Assembly (NCBI GenBank): GCA_945869955.1
Contig: CAMBQP010000006.1
Coordinates: 1-58,102 of the forward strand
Direction: 5' to 3'
Length of the DNA stretch: 58,102 nucleotides
Source: Schlesneria paludicola DSM 18645
Lineage (GTDB): Bacteria > Planctomycetota > Planctomycetia > Planctomycetales > Planctomycetaceae
The position numbers and the translations under genes were made by a program. The notes under the pieces were generated by a model. It saw only the letters and a program-made list of their open reading frames with translations. It was not told the origin of the DNA and did no database searches. Shown piece by piece: positions 9,020 to 17,371 of the stretch. Within the stretch, counting starts at the first letter, position 1, and each line of letters opens with the position of its first letter.

Positions 9020-9785
9020 CAGTCGAACCCGTGAAAGCGTGTGAACGATCTCGTTTCAGCTTTGGAAGAAAGACGTAATAGAGAGTGCAACATAAATGGC
9101 ACCGAAGGGGAAGGCGCTCGCCCTTGCCATCAAATTTTTGGCCTGAAAACGATCGATCGCTTTCAGGCGTATTGTCGTCGGCTTCGGGCAAGGCGGCTTT
9201 GATCACTCGGATCGTTTCACCGTCATCGGAGAGCCGCAGCTTTCGTGAAGCACCGCGTTTGACGTCGGCGAACTGTGCGCAGCGACAATACTGTGCAAAG
9301 CGATAATCAGGGGATCAAGTGCGCCACGGGAGGCCCGAGGAGAGCAGCGAATGAACGTTTTGCACGCGGTAAGATCTCGCCAATCACCTTGGCCTCGAGT
9401 GATGCGTCTGTATCGGCAACCATCCAGTCGAAACGTTTACAGGGGAAGATCTGGGCCATGTATTGAGCTCCGAAATCAATTTTCTGCAGAGCGGACTTTA
9501 TCTCTGGGGAAGTCAACAAAGGCGTCGAACGTCAATGTTGACTTCGATGTCACTCTCACGGAGTCAGAGGCCACACGCACGTTCGAATACTTTTTTCGAA
9601 GAAGCTGTCGCCACGAACACGAGATCAGTTCAATGAACGATTGACACGAAAATCGTGTAATGTCTTACCCGATCTCCAAAATGTTTCTTGCTGAGTTCAA
9701 ATGAACTTGTCATGCTGATCATCGGCCGCTTTGCCGAGAAATACCTTGAATTTTGATCTTACCAAAAGATTGTACGGAGGGCGTC
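9020..9785. other. 766-base divergent gap, possible gene remnant
   Basis: Between two divergent secreted-protein genes. The minus strand at 9307-9519 holds a 70-codon frame (IDFGAQYMAQIFPCKRFDWM in part) that reads like protein but has no recognisable family or continuation, so a decayed gene is possible. A promoter-like TTGACA with a palindrome lies at 9641-9658 (listed separately). Confidence 0.4.
9641..9669 (+). promoter_or_regulatory. Candidate promoter with embedded palindrome
   Basis: A perfect TTGACA at 9641-9646 is overlapped by the palindrome ACACGA-AAA-TCGTGT at 9644-9658. The -10 at the proper distance (CTTACC, 9664-9669) is poor. An operator overlapping the -35 of the secreted-protein gene at 9786 is a reasonable reading. 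Confidence 0.3.
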
Positions 9786-11714
9786 TTGAACGTTACCCAT
9801 CTGATGATGATCGCTTTGCTGACCAGTCTCTTACATTCGACTGCCAGTGCCCAAATGTGGGCTCAGCCAAAAGAACTTCGGGGGAAAAAGCTGATCGATA
9901 CTGGAATCTACACGATGGATTCCTCGCCGATCCCCTTAAATTCGAGAACGCTGCCTGATCATCCGGAATTCACGAAGACGCATCCCTTCGACGGAATTGC
10001 TCTGCGTGCGGCTCTTGACCCCATCTGGTGCGAAGAGATTCAGCGGCCTTATCAAGGCCGCCCAGACATCAATGCGGAAACGCATCTGGATGGGTGGATC
10101 TGGTCAAAGCAGGCCGTCCCCTGGGACGCGATCAAGCCCGCTGTGGACGATTTAAAGCGAGTACAATGGGGGTCGCTCACAGACAATTTTCTCTGGTGTA
10201 ATGCTCGTGGCGGCGACACGGTGTTTCGCGCAGACCTCACCAACGATGAGGACTGGCAGGGTGTGGAACATAACGCAAAAATGATGGGCCGACTGTGCAA
10301 ACAAGCGGGTCTCAAAGGCCTGCTGCTGGATACGGAACAATACAGTCGATACGAAAAAACGGGTGAACCCTTTCCCTGGGGCCGGGGAAGTTCTGAACTC
10401 ATGCGCGACCGCGGTCGACGCTGGATGCAAGCCTTGCAGAGTGAGGCACCCGACATTCGGATCATCATCTTCTTCGCTTGGTCACCCGATCTGGATGCGG
10501 CCGATTTTTTGAAAGGGGTGAAGGATTTTCTCGATGGAATGCTCGCAGGGATCGAATCGCCGGCACGGCTGATTCATGGTTATGAAAATACGTTCTATTA
10601 CGGACAGTCTGCGGGAACTCGCCATACGGCCGAAGGCTTTCGCGGCGATCGGGCTCGATACATCGAGTCGCGAGACACGATGCGTGGCTGGCGATCATTG
10701 AGCAACAACCCGGAAAAGTTCGATCGCGTTGTCGCGGTCGGAATGGCCGCGTGGCTGGAAGGTGATCCGTGGAATTTGTGGGGGGGCTGGCCCAGCGGGA
10801 GTCGTGACAATATCTGGTCAAATGTGCCGATGGCCCTGGTTGCCAGCGATGAATACGTCTGGTGCTGGTCCGAGCACTCGAACTACTTTCATCAGCGGTC
10901 TGGTGATTCGGTGAATCTCCCAACCGAACAGTGGCTGAATCCGTATCTGGCTTCGCTCACAAACCAGACTTTCAATCGAGGTGACGAACAAGTCGCATCA
11001 CTCGCCGAAGACTTTTTCACCGACCCGCTCTTGAAGGGCTGGTATTTCGACTATGACATGCTGGCCGTCCCCAGAAAACAACATATCGATCATGCAATCC
11101 CGATTTTTTCGCGGGACGCCGTCCCCTATCGCTGGTCGGAAAAAAAACGCTCACTTCTGGTTGAAGGGACATGGCTTACGGGTTCGGACGGTCGTCAGCT
11201 TGCCCAATACAGCCGCGAACGTCGACGGTTTGTGCATCCCGTGCAGACGGTGACGACGCAATCCCAGCTGGAGTGTCTGATCGATTTCACCATCGACGAC
11301 TTTGGGGGGAACCCAGAGAATCCCATTGTGCTGGGACTGTTCAACAGCGATTTCCCCACAATCAAGGAATCTCTCACTCTTCGAATTCGGAGCGCCGACT
11401 CAGTGCATCTCGTGCTCACAGGCAATCAGGCGGTCAGGAAGTCCGCACCCGGTCGTTCACTGACAACCGATCGAATGTACCGAGCATCGTTCATCAGTGG
11501 GCCCAACGCGGATCTGCAAGTCACCTTGATCGATTTGACCGACAATTCGTCCCTGTGTGAGCTCAACGGGTCCATGGATCACGCCGGTGAATTTCAATTG
11601 AATGAGGTCGGCATCGCATTCTGGGGAGGCGAAAAAGCGGTGACACCGACCGAGAAGGCTTACCAATATCGCGTACAATCGATCCAATTCACAACGAAAA
11701 AAAAGGTTGATTGA
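9786..11714 (+). CDS. Large secreted protein, probable TIM-barrel glycoside-hydrolase-like
   Basis: I chose the TTG at 9786 because GGAGG lies 5 bases before it. An in-frame ATG at 9753 lacks a binding site. The 642-residue product starts with a signal peptide (LNVTHLMMIALLTSLLHSTASAQ within residues 1-23). The middle contains phrases typical of glycan-active barrels: KQAGLKGLLLDTEQYSRYEK, DIRIIIFFAWSPDLDAADF and WNLWGGWPSGSRDN. The last 200 residues look beta-rich, like a carbohydrate-binding or lectin-like module. I do not recognise a numbered family and cannot point to a catalytic pair, though the LLDTEQY acidic residues at a strand end are candidates. It probably works with the beta-helix protein encoded divergently upstream. 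Confidence 0.65.
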   Translation: MNVTHLMMIALLTSLLHSTASAQMWAQPKELRGKKLIDTGIYTMDSSPIPLNSRTLPDHPEFTKTHPFDGIALRAALDPIWCEEIQRPYQGRPDINAETHLDGWIWSKQAVPWDAIKPAVDDLKRVQWGSLTDNFLWCNARGGDTVFRADLTNDEDWQGVEHNAKMMGRLCKQAGLKGLLLDTEQYSRYEKTGEPFPWGRGSSELMRDRGRRWMQALQSEAPDIRIIIFFAWSPDLDAADFLKGVKDFLDGMLAGIESPARLIHGYENTFYYGQSAGTRHTAEGFRGDRARYIESRDTMRGWRSLSNNPEKFDRVVAVGMAAWLEGDPWNLWGGWPSGSRDNIWSNVPMALVASDEYVWCWSEHSNYFHQRSGDSVNLPTEQWLNPYLASLTNQTFNRGDEQVASLAEDFFTDPLLKGWYFDYDMLAVPRKQHIDHAIPIFSRDAVPYRWSEKKRSLLVEGTWLTGSDGRQLAQYSRERRRFVHPVQTVTTQSQLECLIDFTIDDFGGNPENPIVLGLFNSDFPTIKESLTLRIRSADSVHLVLTGNQAVRKSAPGRSLTTDRMYRASFISGPNADLQVTLIDLTDNSSLCELNGSMDHAGEFQLNEVGIAFWGGEKAVTPTEKAYQYRVQSIQFTTKKKVD

Positions 11715-11947
11715 CGAACCAAAATCGATGATTTCGGGATCATGCCTCAATGTTGCGGCAGTGTGAACTGGTCGCAATTTGGCGGGGCGTTGGCTCTGGC
11801 CTGCCCGATGCAGGAGACTTGCATGAATGGGAAATCGATTCCCCCGAGAACGATCGGGGTCAATGCGAAACATCGTGTTTGTCACCGAGTCAGCTCGGTA
11901 ACTCCCATGGTTGCTGAGCCACAGGCGAACGACGTGATGACGAGGAT

Positions 11948-12853
11948 TCATTCGGAATTTTTTGTCAATGTTTGCGCAAACCTGGTCATCGCCAGCACGG
12001 CGGGATGTTTGATTCGCTTTTCTACAGAGATCGCGTAAAAACGCTCGCGTAAACGAGCATCATGGCCCACCTCCGAGACGCGATACATCCGTTTGACTTC
12101 GCCTGCGACAATGTCGTGTGCGGCAAAGATTCCATCACCGCATTGACCGAACGCCTTTAACAAGGCGCTGTCCGAGAATTCGCCGCGAATCTGCGGGCGA
12201 ATTCCAAGTTGGTCAAACCATTGATCCAGCGTCCGGCGCAGGTTATTTTGAGCCGTAGGGAGCAAAAACGGCGCACCATCCAAAGACTGAGGAAATCCTT
12301 CGCGATAGCGCTTGGCTAATTCTTCGGTACCAAAAAACGTGATGCCGCATTCCCCCAAGAGATGATTGTAAGCCTTGACGCCAAGACGTGGATTCGCCGG
12401 GACATCGCTCAAGACAAGATCCAGTTCATGCAGAGCCAGTTGTGCCATCAACCGATCAGGTTCACCATCGTAGCAGGTGACTTGAATCTCTTCCGGCAGT
12501 GTCAATGCCGGTTGCAGCAACCGGTGGGTAATCAGCTTTGGCAAGGCGTCGGTAATCCCAACCACAAACCGGATAAGCCGACCCGTGGGGCGATGATGCA
12601 AGGTATCTTGTAATTCTCGTCCCAGCAAAAAGATTTCCTCGGCATACTGGTAGACTGTCCGCCCCGTTTCCGTCAGCACGAGATTACGACCTGACTTGGC
12701 AAAAAGATTGGCTTTGAGCGCCTTTTCGAACGCCCGAATCTGCCCGCTGATGGTTGGCTGAGCCAAATGGAGCTTCTCACAGGCTTTCGCCACGCTCCCT
12801 TCTTTGGCCACGACCCAGAAGTACATCAAGTGGTGGTAATTCAGCCACTCCAT
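11948..12853 (-). CDS. nhaR: LysR-family transcriptional regulator, NhaR-like
   Basis: The 301-residue protein opens MEWLNYHHLMYFWVVAKEGS, then LHLAQPTISGQIRAFEKALK: a LysR winged helix in residues 1-60 with the N-terminal NYxHLxYFW block that marks the NhaR subgroup. The rest fits the two-lobed LysR effector domain (RPTGRLIRFVVGITDALPK onwards). NhaR in enterobacteria activates the sodium/proton antiporter gene nhaA in response to sodium; here no antiporter is adjacent, so the target is unknown. The gene is divergent from csrA-hpf, with repeats in the shared spacer that could be its binding sites. Confidence 0.85.
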   Translation of the reverse strand: MEWLNYHHLMYFWVVAKEGSVAKACEKLHLAQPTISGQIRAFEKALKANLFAKSGRNLVLTETGRTVYQYAEEIFLLGRELQDTLHHRPTGRLIRFVVGITDALPKLITHRLLQPALTLPEEIQVTCYDGEPDRLMAQLALHELDLVLSDVPANPRLGVKAYNHLLGECGITFFGTEELAKRYREGFPQSLDGAPFLLPTAQNNLRRTLDQWFDQLGIRPQIRGEFSDSALLKAFGQCGDGIFAAHDIVAGEVKRMYRVSEVGHDARLRERFYAISVEKRIKHPAVLAMTRFAQTLTKNSE

Positions 12854-12884
12854 CAGAGTTCAACCTCCTCGATTCGTGTTTTTC

Positions 12885-12909
12885 ATCGCATCGCGGTATC
12901 GCATCGCGG
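12885..12909. repeat. 12-base direct repeat in nhaR/csrA spacer
   Basis: ATCGCATCGCGG occurs at 12885-12896 and again at 12898-12909, about 30-55 bases upstream of the nhaR start. It may be slippage or a pair of protein-binding sites. Confidence 0.6.
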
Positions 12910-13011
12910 CAACGAATCGATTTCTAAAAATCGACGGATCCCAGATTTTTGAGACAACCGACCAACGTCTCGAAGTATCGAAAAAACCGATGGATCGTCA
13001 TCAAACAATCT

Positions 13012-13043
13012 ATTTGTACCGAATCTTGCTGCTGAGTACAAAT
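13012..13043. promoter_or_regulatory. Inverted repeat between nhaR and csrA
   Basis: ATTTGTAC at 13012-13019 is perfectly mirrored by GTACAAAT at 13036-13043, with a 16-base spacer. The half-sites are 24 bases apart centre to centre, so a dimeric regulator could contact one face of the helix. It lies about 100 bases before csrA and 160 before nhaR. Confidence 0.35.
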
Positions 13044-13140
13044 GTTCGCGGGGAGATGCAGTCGATGGAGTGAATGAGCTCCTCACCGGAAACGGCGAAT
13101 TGGACGACTGCTGTCAATTCATGGATGAGGAGCGATGGCG

Positions 13141-13362
13141 ATGTTGTTAGTCACCAGGAAAGTCGGAGAGAAAATCTCGATTGGGCCTCAGTTAGAGATT
13201 TTGCTCACAATCGTAGGGATCAAAGGCGGACAGGCTCGAGTCGGAATCGAGGCGGATGCTTCAATCATCGTGCAACGTGGCACTTCTCTCGTGCAATGCG
13301 GCACTTCGGAGTTGGCAACCGTTCCCGCAGGAACATCGGGCGTCGAGGGAGATTTCACATGA
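13141..13362 (+). CDS. csrA: CsrA-like RNA-binding translational regulator
   Basis: GAGGAG at 13127-13132 is 8 bases from the ATG at 13141 and only 2 from the ATG at 13135, so the 73-residue form beginning MLLVTRKVGEKISIG is preferred, as in known CsrA. CsrA dimers bind GGA-containing hairpins at ribosome binding sites. The first RNA-contact strand (LLVTR) is intact, and the second-contact Arg is kept in VQRG, but the usual HREE sequence is changed to QRGT and two residues are inserted in the central loop. The tail contains a 21-base tandem duplication (13270-13290 and 13291-13311), yielding RGTSLVQCGTS. The stop overlaps the next start by ATGA, so the two are translationally coupled. Confidence 0.85.
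   Translation: MLLVTRKVGEKISIGPQLEILLTIVGIKGGQARVGIEADASIIVQRGTSLVQCGTSELATVPAGTSGVEGDFT
13270..13311 (+). repeat. 21-base tandem duplication inside csrA
   Basis: GTGCAACGTGGCACTTC at 13270 recurs as GTGCAATGCGGCACTTC at 13291, a 21-base period that keeps the frame and duplicates the end of the CsrA core (VQRGTSL/VQCGTSE). Confidence 0.7.
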
Positions 13363-13682
13363 TTTGGAACTTGCACAGTAGTAGTCTGGAATGGAATGCG
13401 GAGCTCAGGGATCATCTGGAACGGCGGCTGTTGTTCGCCTTATCCCGATTCGACCCAAAGATTTCCAAGGTCAATATTTATATCGCGGATCACGATGGTC
13501 CGAGGGGTGGGATCGAAAAGTCGTGTCAGATTATTGTTCAGATGCTGGGTTTCTCGAACTTGGTGGTAAAGACTGTTGATGTCGAGTGGCTGGCCTGTAT
13601 TGATCGGGCGACAGCCCGGATGGGGCAGAATGTGCAGCGAGCCCTTGCTTGGCGGCAACAACATCAGCGTCGGCTCGCTTAG
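13359..13682 (+). CDS. hpf: Short HPF/RaiA-like ribosome hibernation factor
   Basis: The ATG at 13359 overlaps the csrA stop by four bases (ATGA). The 107-residue product has the S30EA/sigma-54-modulation pattern: MIWNLHSSSLEWNAELRDHL at the N-terminus, then FDPKISKVNIYIADHDGPRG, and an alternating strand-helix layout ending in a basic tail (RALAWRQQHQRRLA). Short HPF proteins bind the small ribosomal subunit in the decoding region and support 100S dimer formation or silence ribosomes in stationary phase. Length fits the short class; the C-terminal dimerisation domain of long HPF is absent. Coupling to csrA places two post-transcriptional regulators under one control. Confidence 0.75.
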   Translation: MIWNLHSSSLEWNAELRDHLERRLLFALSRFDPKISKVNIYIADHDGPRGGIEKSCQIIVQMLGFSNLVVKTVDVEWLACIDRATARMGQNVQRALAWRQQHQRRLA

Positions 13683-13810
13683 AGTCGAATCCCTGCTCGT
13701 TTCAAGATCTCGTCATGATGGCGCGATGAAATCCTCGTGAAGGGCTTGCTTGTTTAACGTCCCGTCGTTTTACTTGGCGTTAAAAAAAGTATCGCATTTG
13801 GTCTCGGTTT

Positions 13811-13819
13811 TGCTATACT
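13811..13819 (+). promoter_or_regulatory. Extended -10 promoter of the type I secretion-like operon
   Basis: TGCTATACT at 13811-13819 is a strong extended -10. The -35 region is poor, as is usual with this type. Transcription would begin near 13826, which argues that translation starts at the ATG at 13870 rather than at the TTG at 13750 upstream of the promoter. Confidence 0.45.
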
Positions 13820-13869
13820 GCTCTTGCAGTTTACACCACCAAAGCCAGCACGTTTTGATTGCCCCTGTT

Positions 13870-16071
13870 ATGAAGGAATCACCAATCTCAAACGATCCTT
13901 TGAACTCAGAAATACCGGATGTCGACCTCTCGAGCCTGTCATGTGCCCTTGTATTTCTCGCTCAGAAGTTAAATCGTCCTTGCGAAGAGGGGCAGGTACG
14001 GCGACTCTTGTCTGAGTTGATCCGGTCACATCCGGGAACAGTGGAGGACTCGTGGTGGAGTTGGCTGCTCTCAGCCGGTCGATCATTGGGGCTGGCCTTA
14101 CGGATTTCAGACGTGCCGGTCCGGGATTTATCCCCCATCTTGCGATCAGGGGGGTACGTTGTGGCAGCACGGGCCGCCGCTGAGGATCACAAACGGATTT
14201 TTCAAGAGTTGGATGCGAAACGAATCGTGCTCGTCGGTTCGGTTTCCTCCACATTTGCCGCGAACCTTGAACAGCCAGACGCGAGGACTCTGCTGCGAGT
14301 GATCATTGCAACCGACGCGACGACTTTATACCCCCTGCATCACGGACACAAGCCGCCATGGGTGCTGCTTTGGAGGTTGCTCGCTCCAGATCGCAGGGAT
14401 CTCTGGGCCTTGGTCGCGTTTTCGGGCGTCGCGGGGCTTTTGATGCTATCGGTCCCCGTCGCGGCTCAGCAACTTGTCAGAACGGTGACATTCGCCACAT
14501 TATATCAGCCAGTCGTGGTGCTCTCGCTCATGCTGTTGGGATTACTGGGCTTCGTGGCCACGCTGCAGGCCTTGCAAATCTATGTAGCAGAAATCATCCA
14601 ACGACGATTGTTCATTCGGATTGCCGGCCAGGTGACACGACGTTTGACTGAAGCGGACGCATCCGCGTATCGACAGATCGCGATGCCAGAGTTAGTCAAT
14701 CGTTTTCTCGAAGTGGCGATCGTCCAGAAGGTCACGGCTGCGCTCTTCGTCGACGGCATTGCGATTGTGTTGACCACTTTGATCGGTATGAGCGTAATGG
14801 CCTTTTATCATCCATTCCTGCTGGGATACGACGTTCTGCTGCTGGTCCTTTTGGTGACAATTGTTTTTGGCTTTGGGCGCGGCGGCGTGAAGACGGCAAT
14901 TCAAGAGTCTCAAACGAAGTACGGAGTGCTCAGCTGGTTGGAAGACTTAGCCCGTTGTCCCTGCCTCTTTCGGACGGGCGGCGTCGAACTCTTGGCAATG
15001 CAGCGTACCGATGTGCTGTGTGCCGATTACCTGCGGGCTCGCCGCTCACATTTTTTAATTTTGATACGGCAGATCGTCATGGTCTTGATCTTACAGGTGA
15101 TTGCCACGACGACACTGCTGGGCTTGGGTGGATTTCTGGTCTTGAACGAGCAGTTAACGGTTGGCCAATTAGTCGCGGCGGAATTGATCGTGGCGATGAT
15201 CGTCGCCTCGTTTGCCAAACTGGGAAAACACTTGGAAGGATGGTACGACCTGCTGGCCTCGATCGATAAACTTTCTCATCTGGTTGACCTCCCGGTTGAA
15301 CCGCATGACGGCCTGATCGGGCTGTCGCATCAGGGACCAGCGCAGGTGATCGTTCAGAATGGGGAATCCTCACAGACCGAGTCCCGATTGGATTCTTCAT
15401 CCCGAGGTGAACTGTTGCGGGTCGCGCCCGGCAGAACCGTGGCGCTAATCAACTGGAATGCCTCACTCACCCTTGCTGTGGCTGATGCCTTACGCGGCCA
15501 GCGAGGTTTGTGGGAACTGTCTGTCTTCATGGATGGCGTGCAAACCGAGGACATCCGCCCTGATATTCTCCGTCAACATGTCGCGGTGGCGAGTGACCTC
15601 GAGTTCTTGCCGGGAACGATCGCAGAGAATATCCACCTTTCGCGACCAAAGGTCACTGAATCAGATCTTCGCAAGGCGTGTGAGGCGGTCGGCTTAACTG
15701 ACGAACTCGGCAAGCGTGGGCTGAGCCTTTCGATGCAAGTCTTGCAGAATGGCTGGCCACTCAATCCCCAGCAACAACGGCGGCTAATCCTCGCGCGGGC
15801 CCTGGCAGGACATCCGCGAGTCCTGTTCATTGATCATCTTTTGGATGTCTTTGCTCAGGTGGAAATCCAGCAAATGTGGCAACAACTGTCGCGCTATCAG
15901 CCGCAAACAACGATCCTCGTGGCGACCGTGCGCGAGGAGATCGCTCAATTGGCCGACGAGATTTCGATCGGTCCGCTACACAATCACGTCCATAACCAAG
16001 GACTCGATAATGCTCACGCCCACCCCGTTACCGCTCCCAACTCAACCGATGGAATTCTCCTCCCTTGGTGA
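13870..16071 (+). CDS. Type I ABC exporter-like protein with degenerate peptidase and ATPase domains
   Basis: Starting at ATG 13870 gives 733 residues in the order of a bacteriocin/RTX exporter: a C39-peptidase-like N-terminus (to about 130), a six-helix transmembrane region (about 170-460) and a nucleotide-binding fold (about 520 to the end). The C39 part keeps a Cys in SLSCALVFLA but has Tyr where the catalytic His is expected (GGYVV). The ATPase part lacks the Walker A lysine (ALINWNASLTLA in place of GxxGxGKST), has SDLEF for the Q-loop, NPQQQRR for the signature, FIDHLLD for Walker B (catalytic Glu replaced by His) and VATVREE for the H-loop. The fold is kept (PGTIAENI, LILARALAGHPRVLF) but ATP hydrolysis seems impossible. 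The gene overlaps the adaptor gene by 62 bases. Confidence 0.8.
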   Translation: MKESPISNDPLNSEIPDVDLSSLSCALVFLAQKLNRPCEEGQVRRLLSELIRSHPGTVEDSWWSWLLSAGRSLGLALRISDVPVRDLSPILRSGGYVVAARAAAEDHKRIFQELDAKRIVLVGSVSSTFAANLEQPDARTLLRVIIATDATTLYPLHHGHKPPWVLLWRLLAPDRRDLWALVAFSGVAGLLMLSVPVAAQQLVRTVTFATLYQPVVVLSLMLLGLLGFVATLQALQIYVAEIIQRRLFIRIAGQVTRRLTEADASAYRQIAMPELVNRFLEVAIVQKVTAALFVDGIAIVLTTLIGMSVMAFYHPFLLGYDVLLLVLLVTIVFGFGRGGVKTAIQESQTKYGVLSWLEDLARCPCLFRTGGVELLAMQRTDVLCADYLRARRSHFLILIRQIVMVLILQVIATTTLLGLGGFLVLNEQLTVGQLVAAELIVAMIVASFAKLGKHLEGWYDLLASIDKLSHLVDLPVEPHDGLIGLSHQGPAQVIVQNGESSQTESRLDSSSRGELLRVAPGRTVALINWNASLTLAVADALRGQRGLWELSVFMDGVQTEDIRPDILRQHVAVASDLEFLPGTIAENIHLSRPKVTESDLRKACEAVGLTDELGKRGLSLSMQVLQNGWPLNPQQQRRLILARALAGHPRVLFIDHLLDVFAQVEIQQMWQQLSRYQPQTTILVATVREEIAQLADEISIGPLHNHVHNQGLDNAHAHPVTAPNSTDGILLPW

Positions 16072-17371
16072 TTTGGCTCGTGCCACGATTTGGGCAAGAC
16101 GGGTTGCCGTTTGGCTTTTCTCGGGGCTTTTGTTAAGCGTGATTGCTGGGATGGCCGTCCCTTGGCAGCAATCCGTGGCGGGGAAAGGCCGCGTGATCAC
16201 CTACGACCCAAACCATCGATTGCAAGAGGTTGATGCCCCCATTTCCGGCCGCCTGGTCGATATTTTGCCGAATCTGGTGGAAGGGATGCACGTCGCGAAG
16301 GGGGAGATCCTGATGAAGATTGAATTGGTTGATCCGATTTTGATGGAACGGTTTTCCGAGCAGTTTGAAGCGCAAAAACGAAAAATGATCGCCGAAGAGA
16401 CGATCGTCTTCGCCTATCAGGAGCAGGTTCTGGCGTTTGAGGATGTTCGAGAACAGACTGAATTGGCGCAAGATGAGTACGTAAAGGTGGCCGGGCAAAA
16501 GTTGCTGGCCGAAGAAGAAAATCTCAAGGCGATGGAGGCGGGTTACGATCAGGCCGAGAAGGACAGCGTAAGACGCAAAGAATTATTGGAGAAAAAAGTT
16601 GAATCCAAGTTTGAGTGGGAGCTGGCCGTTCGCAAGGCGGCCGAAGCAAAATCAAAGCTTGAGCAGGCAAAGGCTTACGTCAAAGCCGCTCAGAGTGAAC
16701 TGATCGCAAAAAAGGCCGAGCGTGAGCATAAACTGCGCGAGGCGGACGCAAAAATTAAATCGGCGAATGCCGTCTACAGAAAATCCGAGTCAAATGTCGA
16801 AAGTAATAAGAAAGAGTTGGCCGATATACAGAATAAGCAATCTCTGCAAGTTCAACCGGTTATCGCACCACTCGATGGATATGTTTTGAAATTAAGGACT
16901 TTTCAGGGTGGACAAATCGTCTCCGCAGGACAGCCGCTGTTGGAATTGGTCCCTGCGACAGCCGACCGGGCAGTAGAAGTGAAAGTAGATGGCAACGACG
17001 CACCTCTCGTGGCCAGTCACTCAGTCGGAGACCGACCTCGCAAAGTCCGTCTCCAGTTTGAAGGTTGGCCAGCGGTTCAATTTGCGGGTTGGCCGGCGGT
17101 TGCTGTGGGTACATTCGGCGGCATCGTGGCTTCGGTCGATCGCACGGACGACGGTCAGGGAAAGTTCCGAGTCGTCGTGATCCCTGATCCCGACGATCGC
17201 GATTGGCCCGATGCCGAGTACCTGCGGCAAGGAATTCGCGTGAATGGCTGGGTGTTATTGAACAATGTACCGATTGGACAAGAGCTATGGCGTCAAGTGA
17301 ACGGATTCCCTCCGATTGTGTCGATGCCGTCACCCTTAAAGCAAGATGCTTTATTGCGAGGCAAAAAGTAG
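16010..17371 (+). CDS. HlyD-family periplasmic adaptor (membrane fusion protein)
   Basis: AAGGA lies 7 bases before the ATG at 16010, giving 453 residues. One transmembrane helix (about residues 32-50, VAVWLFSGLLLSVIAGMAV) is followed by the first lipoyl half (HRLQEVDAPISGRLVDILPN), a long charged coiled coil (about 120-270) and the second lipoyl half (VIAPLDGYVLKLRTFQGGQI), then a beta-barrel region. Such proteins bridge an inner-membrane ABC exporter to a TolC-like channel. The gene overlaps both neighbours. A short internal repeat, GWPAV, occurs twice around residue 355 (EGWPAVQFAGWPAVAVG). The hexameric coiled coil appears intact, unlike the ATPase of its partner. Confidence 0.88.
   Translation: MLTPTPLPLPTQPMEFSSLGDLARATIWARRVAVWLFSGLLLSVIAGMAVPWQQSVAGKGRVITYDPNHRLQEVDAPISGRLVDILPNLVEGMHVAKGEILMKIELVDPILMERFSEQFEAQKRKMIAEETIVFAYQEQVLAFEDVREQTELAQDEYVKVAGQKLLAEEENLKAMEAGYDQAEKDSVRRKELLEKKVESKFEWELAVRKAAEAKSKLEQAKAYVKAAQSELIAKKAEREHKLREADAKIKSANAVYRKSESNVESNKKELADIQNKQSLQVQPVIAPLDGYVLKLRTFQGGQIVSAGQPLLELVPATADRAVEVKVDGNDAPLVASHSVGDRPRKVRLQFEGWPAVQFAGWPAVAVGTFGGIVASVDRTDDGQGKFRVVVIPDPDDRDWPDAEYLRQGIRVNGWVLLNNVPIGQELWRQVNGFPPIVSMPSPLKQDALLRGKK

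Noticed and set aside
13750..13869. TTG-started extension of the ABC exporter
   Set aside because: It lies partly upstream of the extended -10 promoter at 13811-13819 and has no protein character before MKESPISN.
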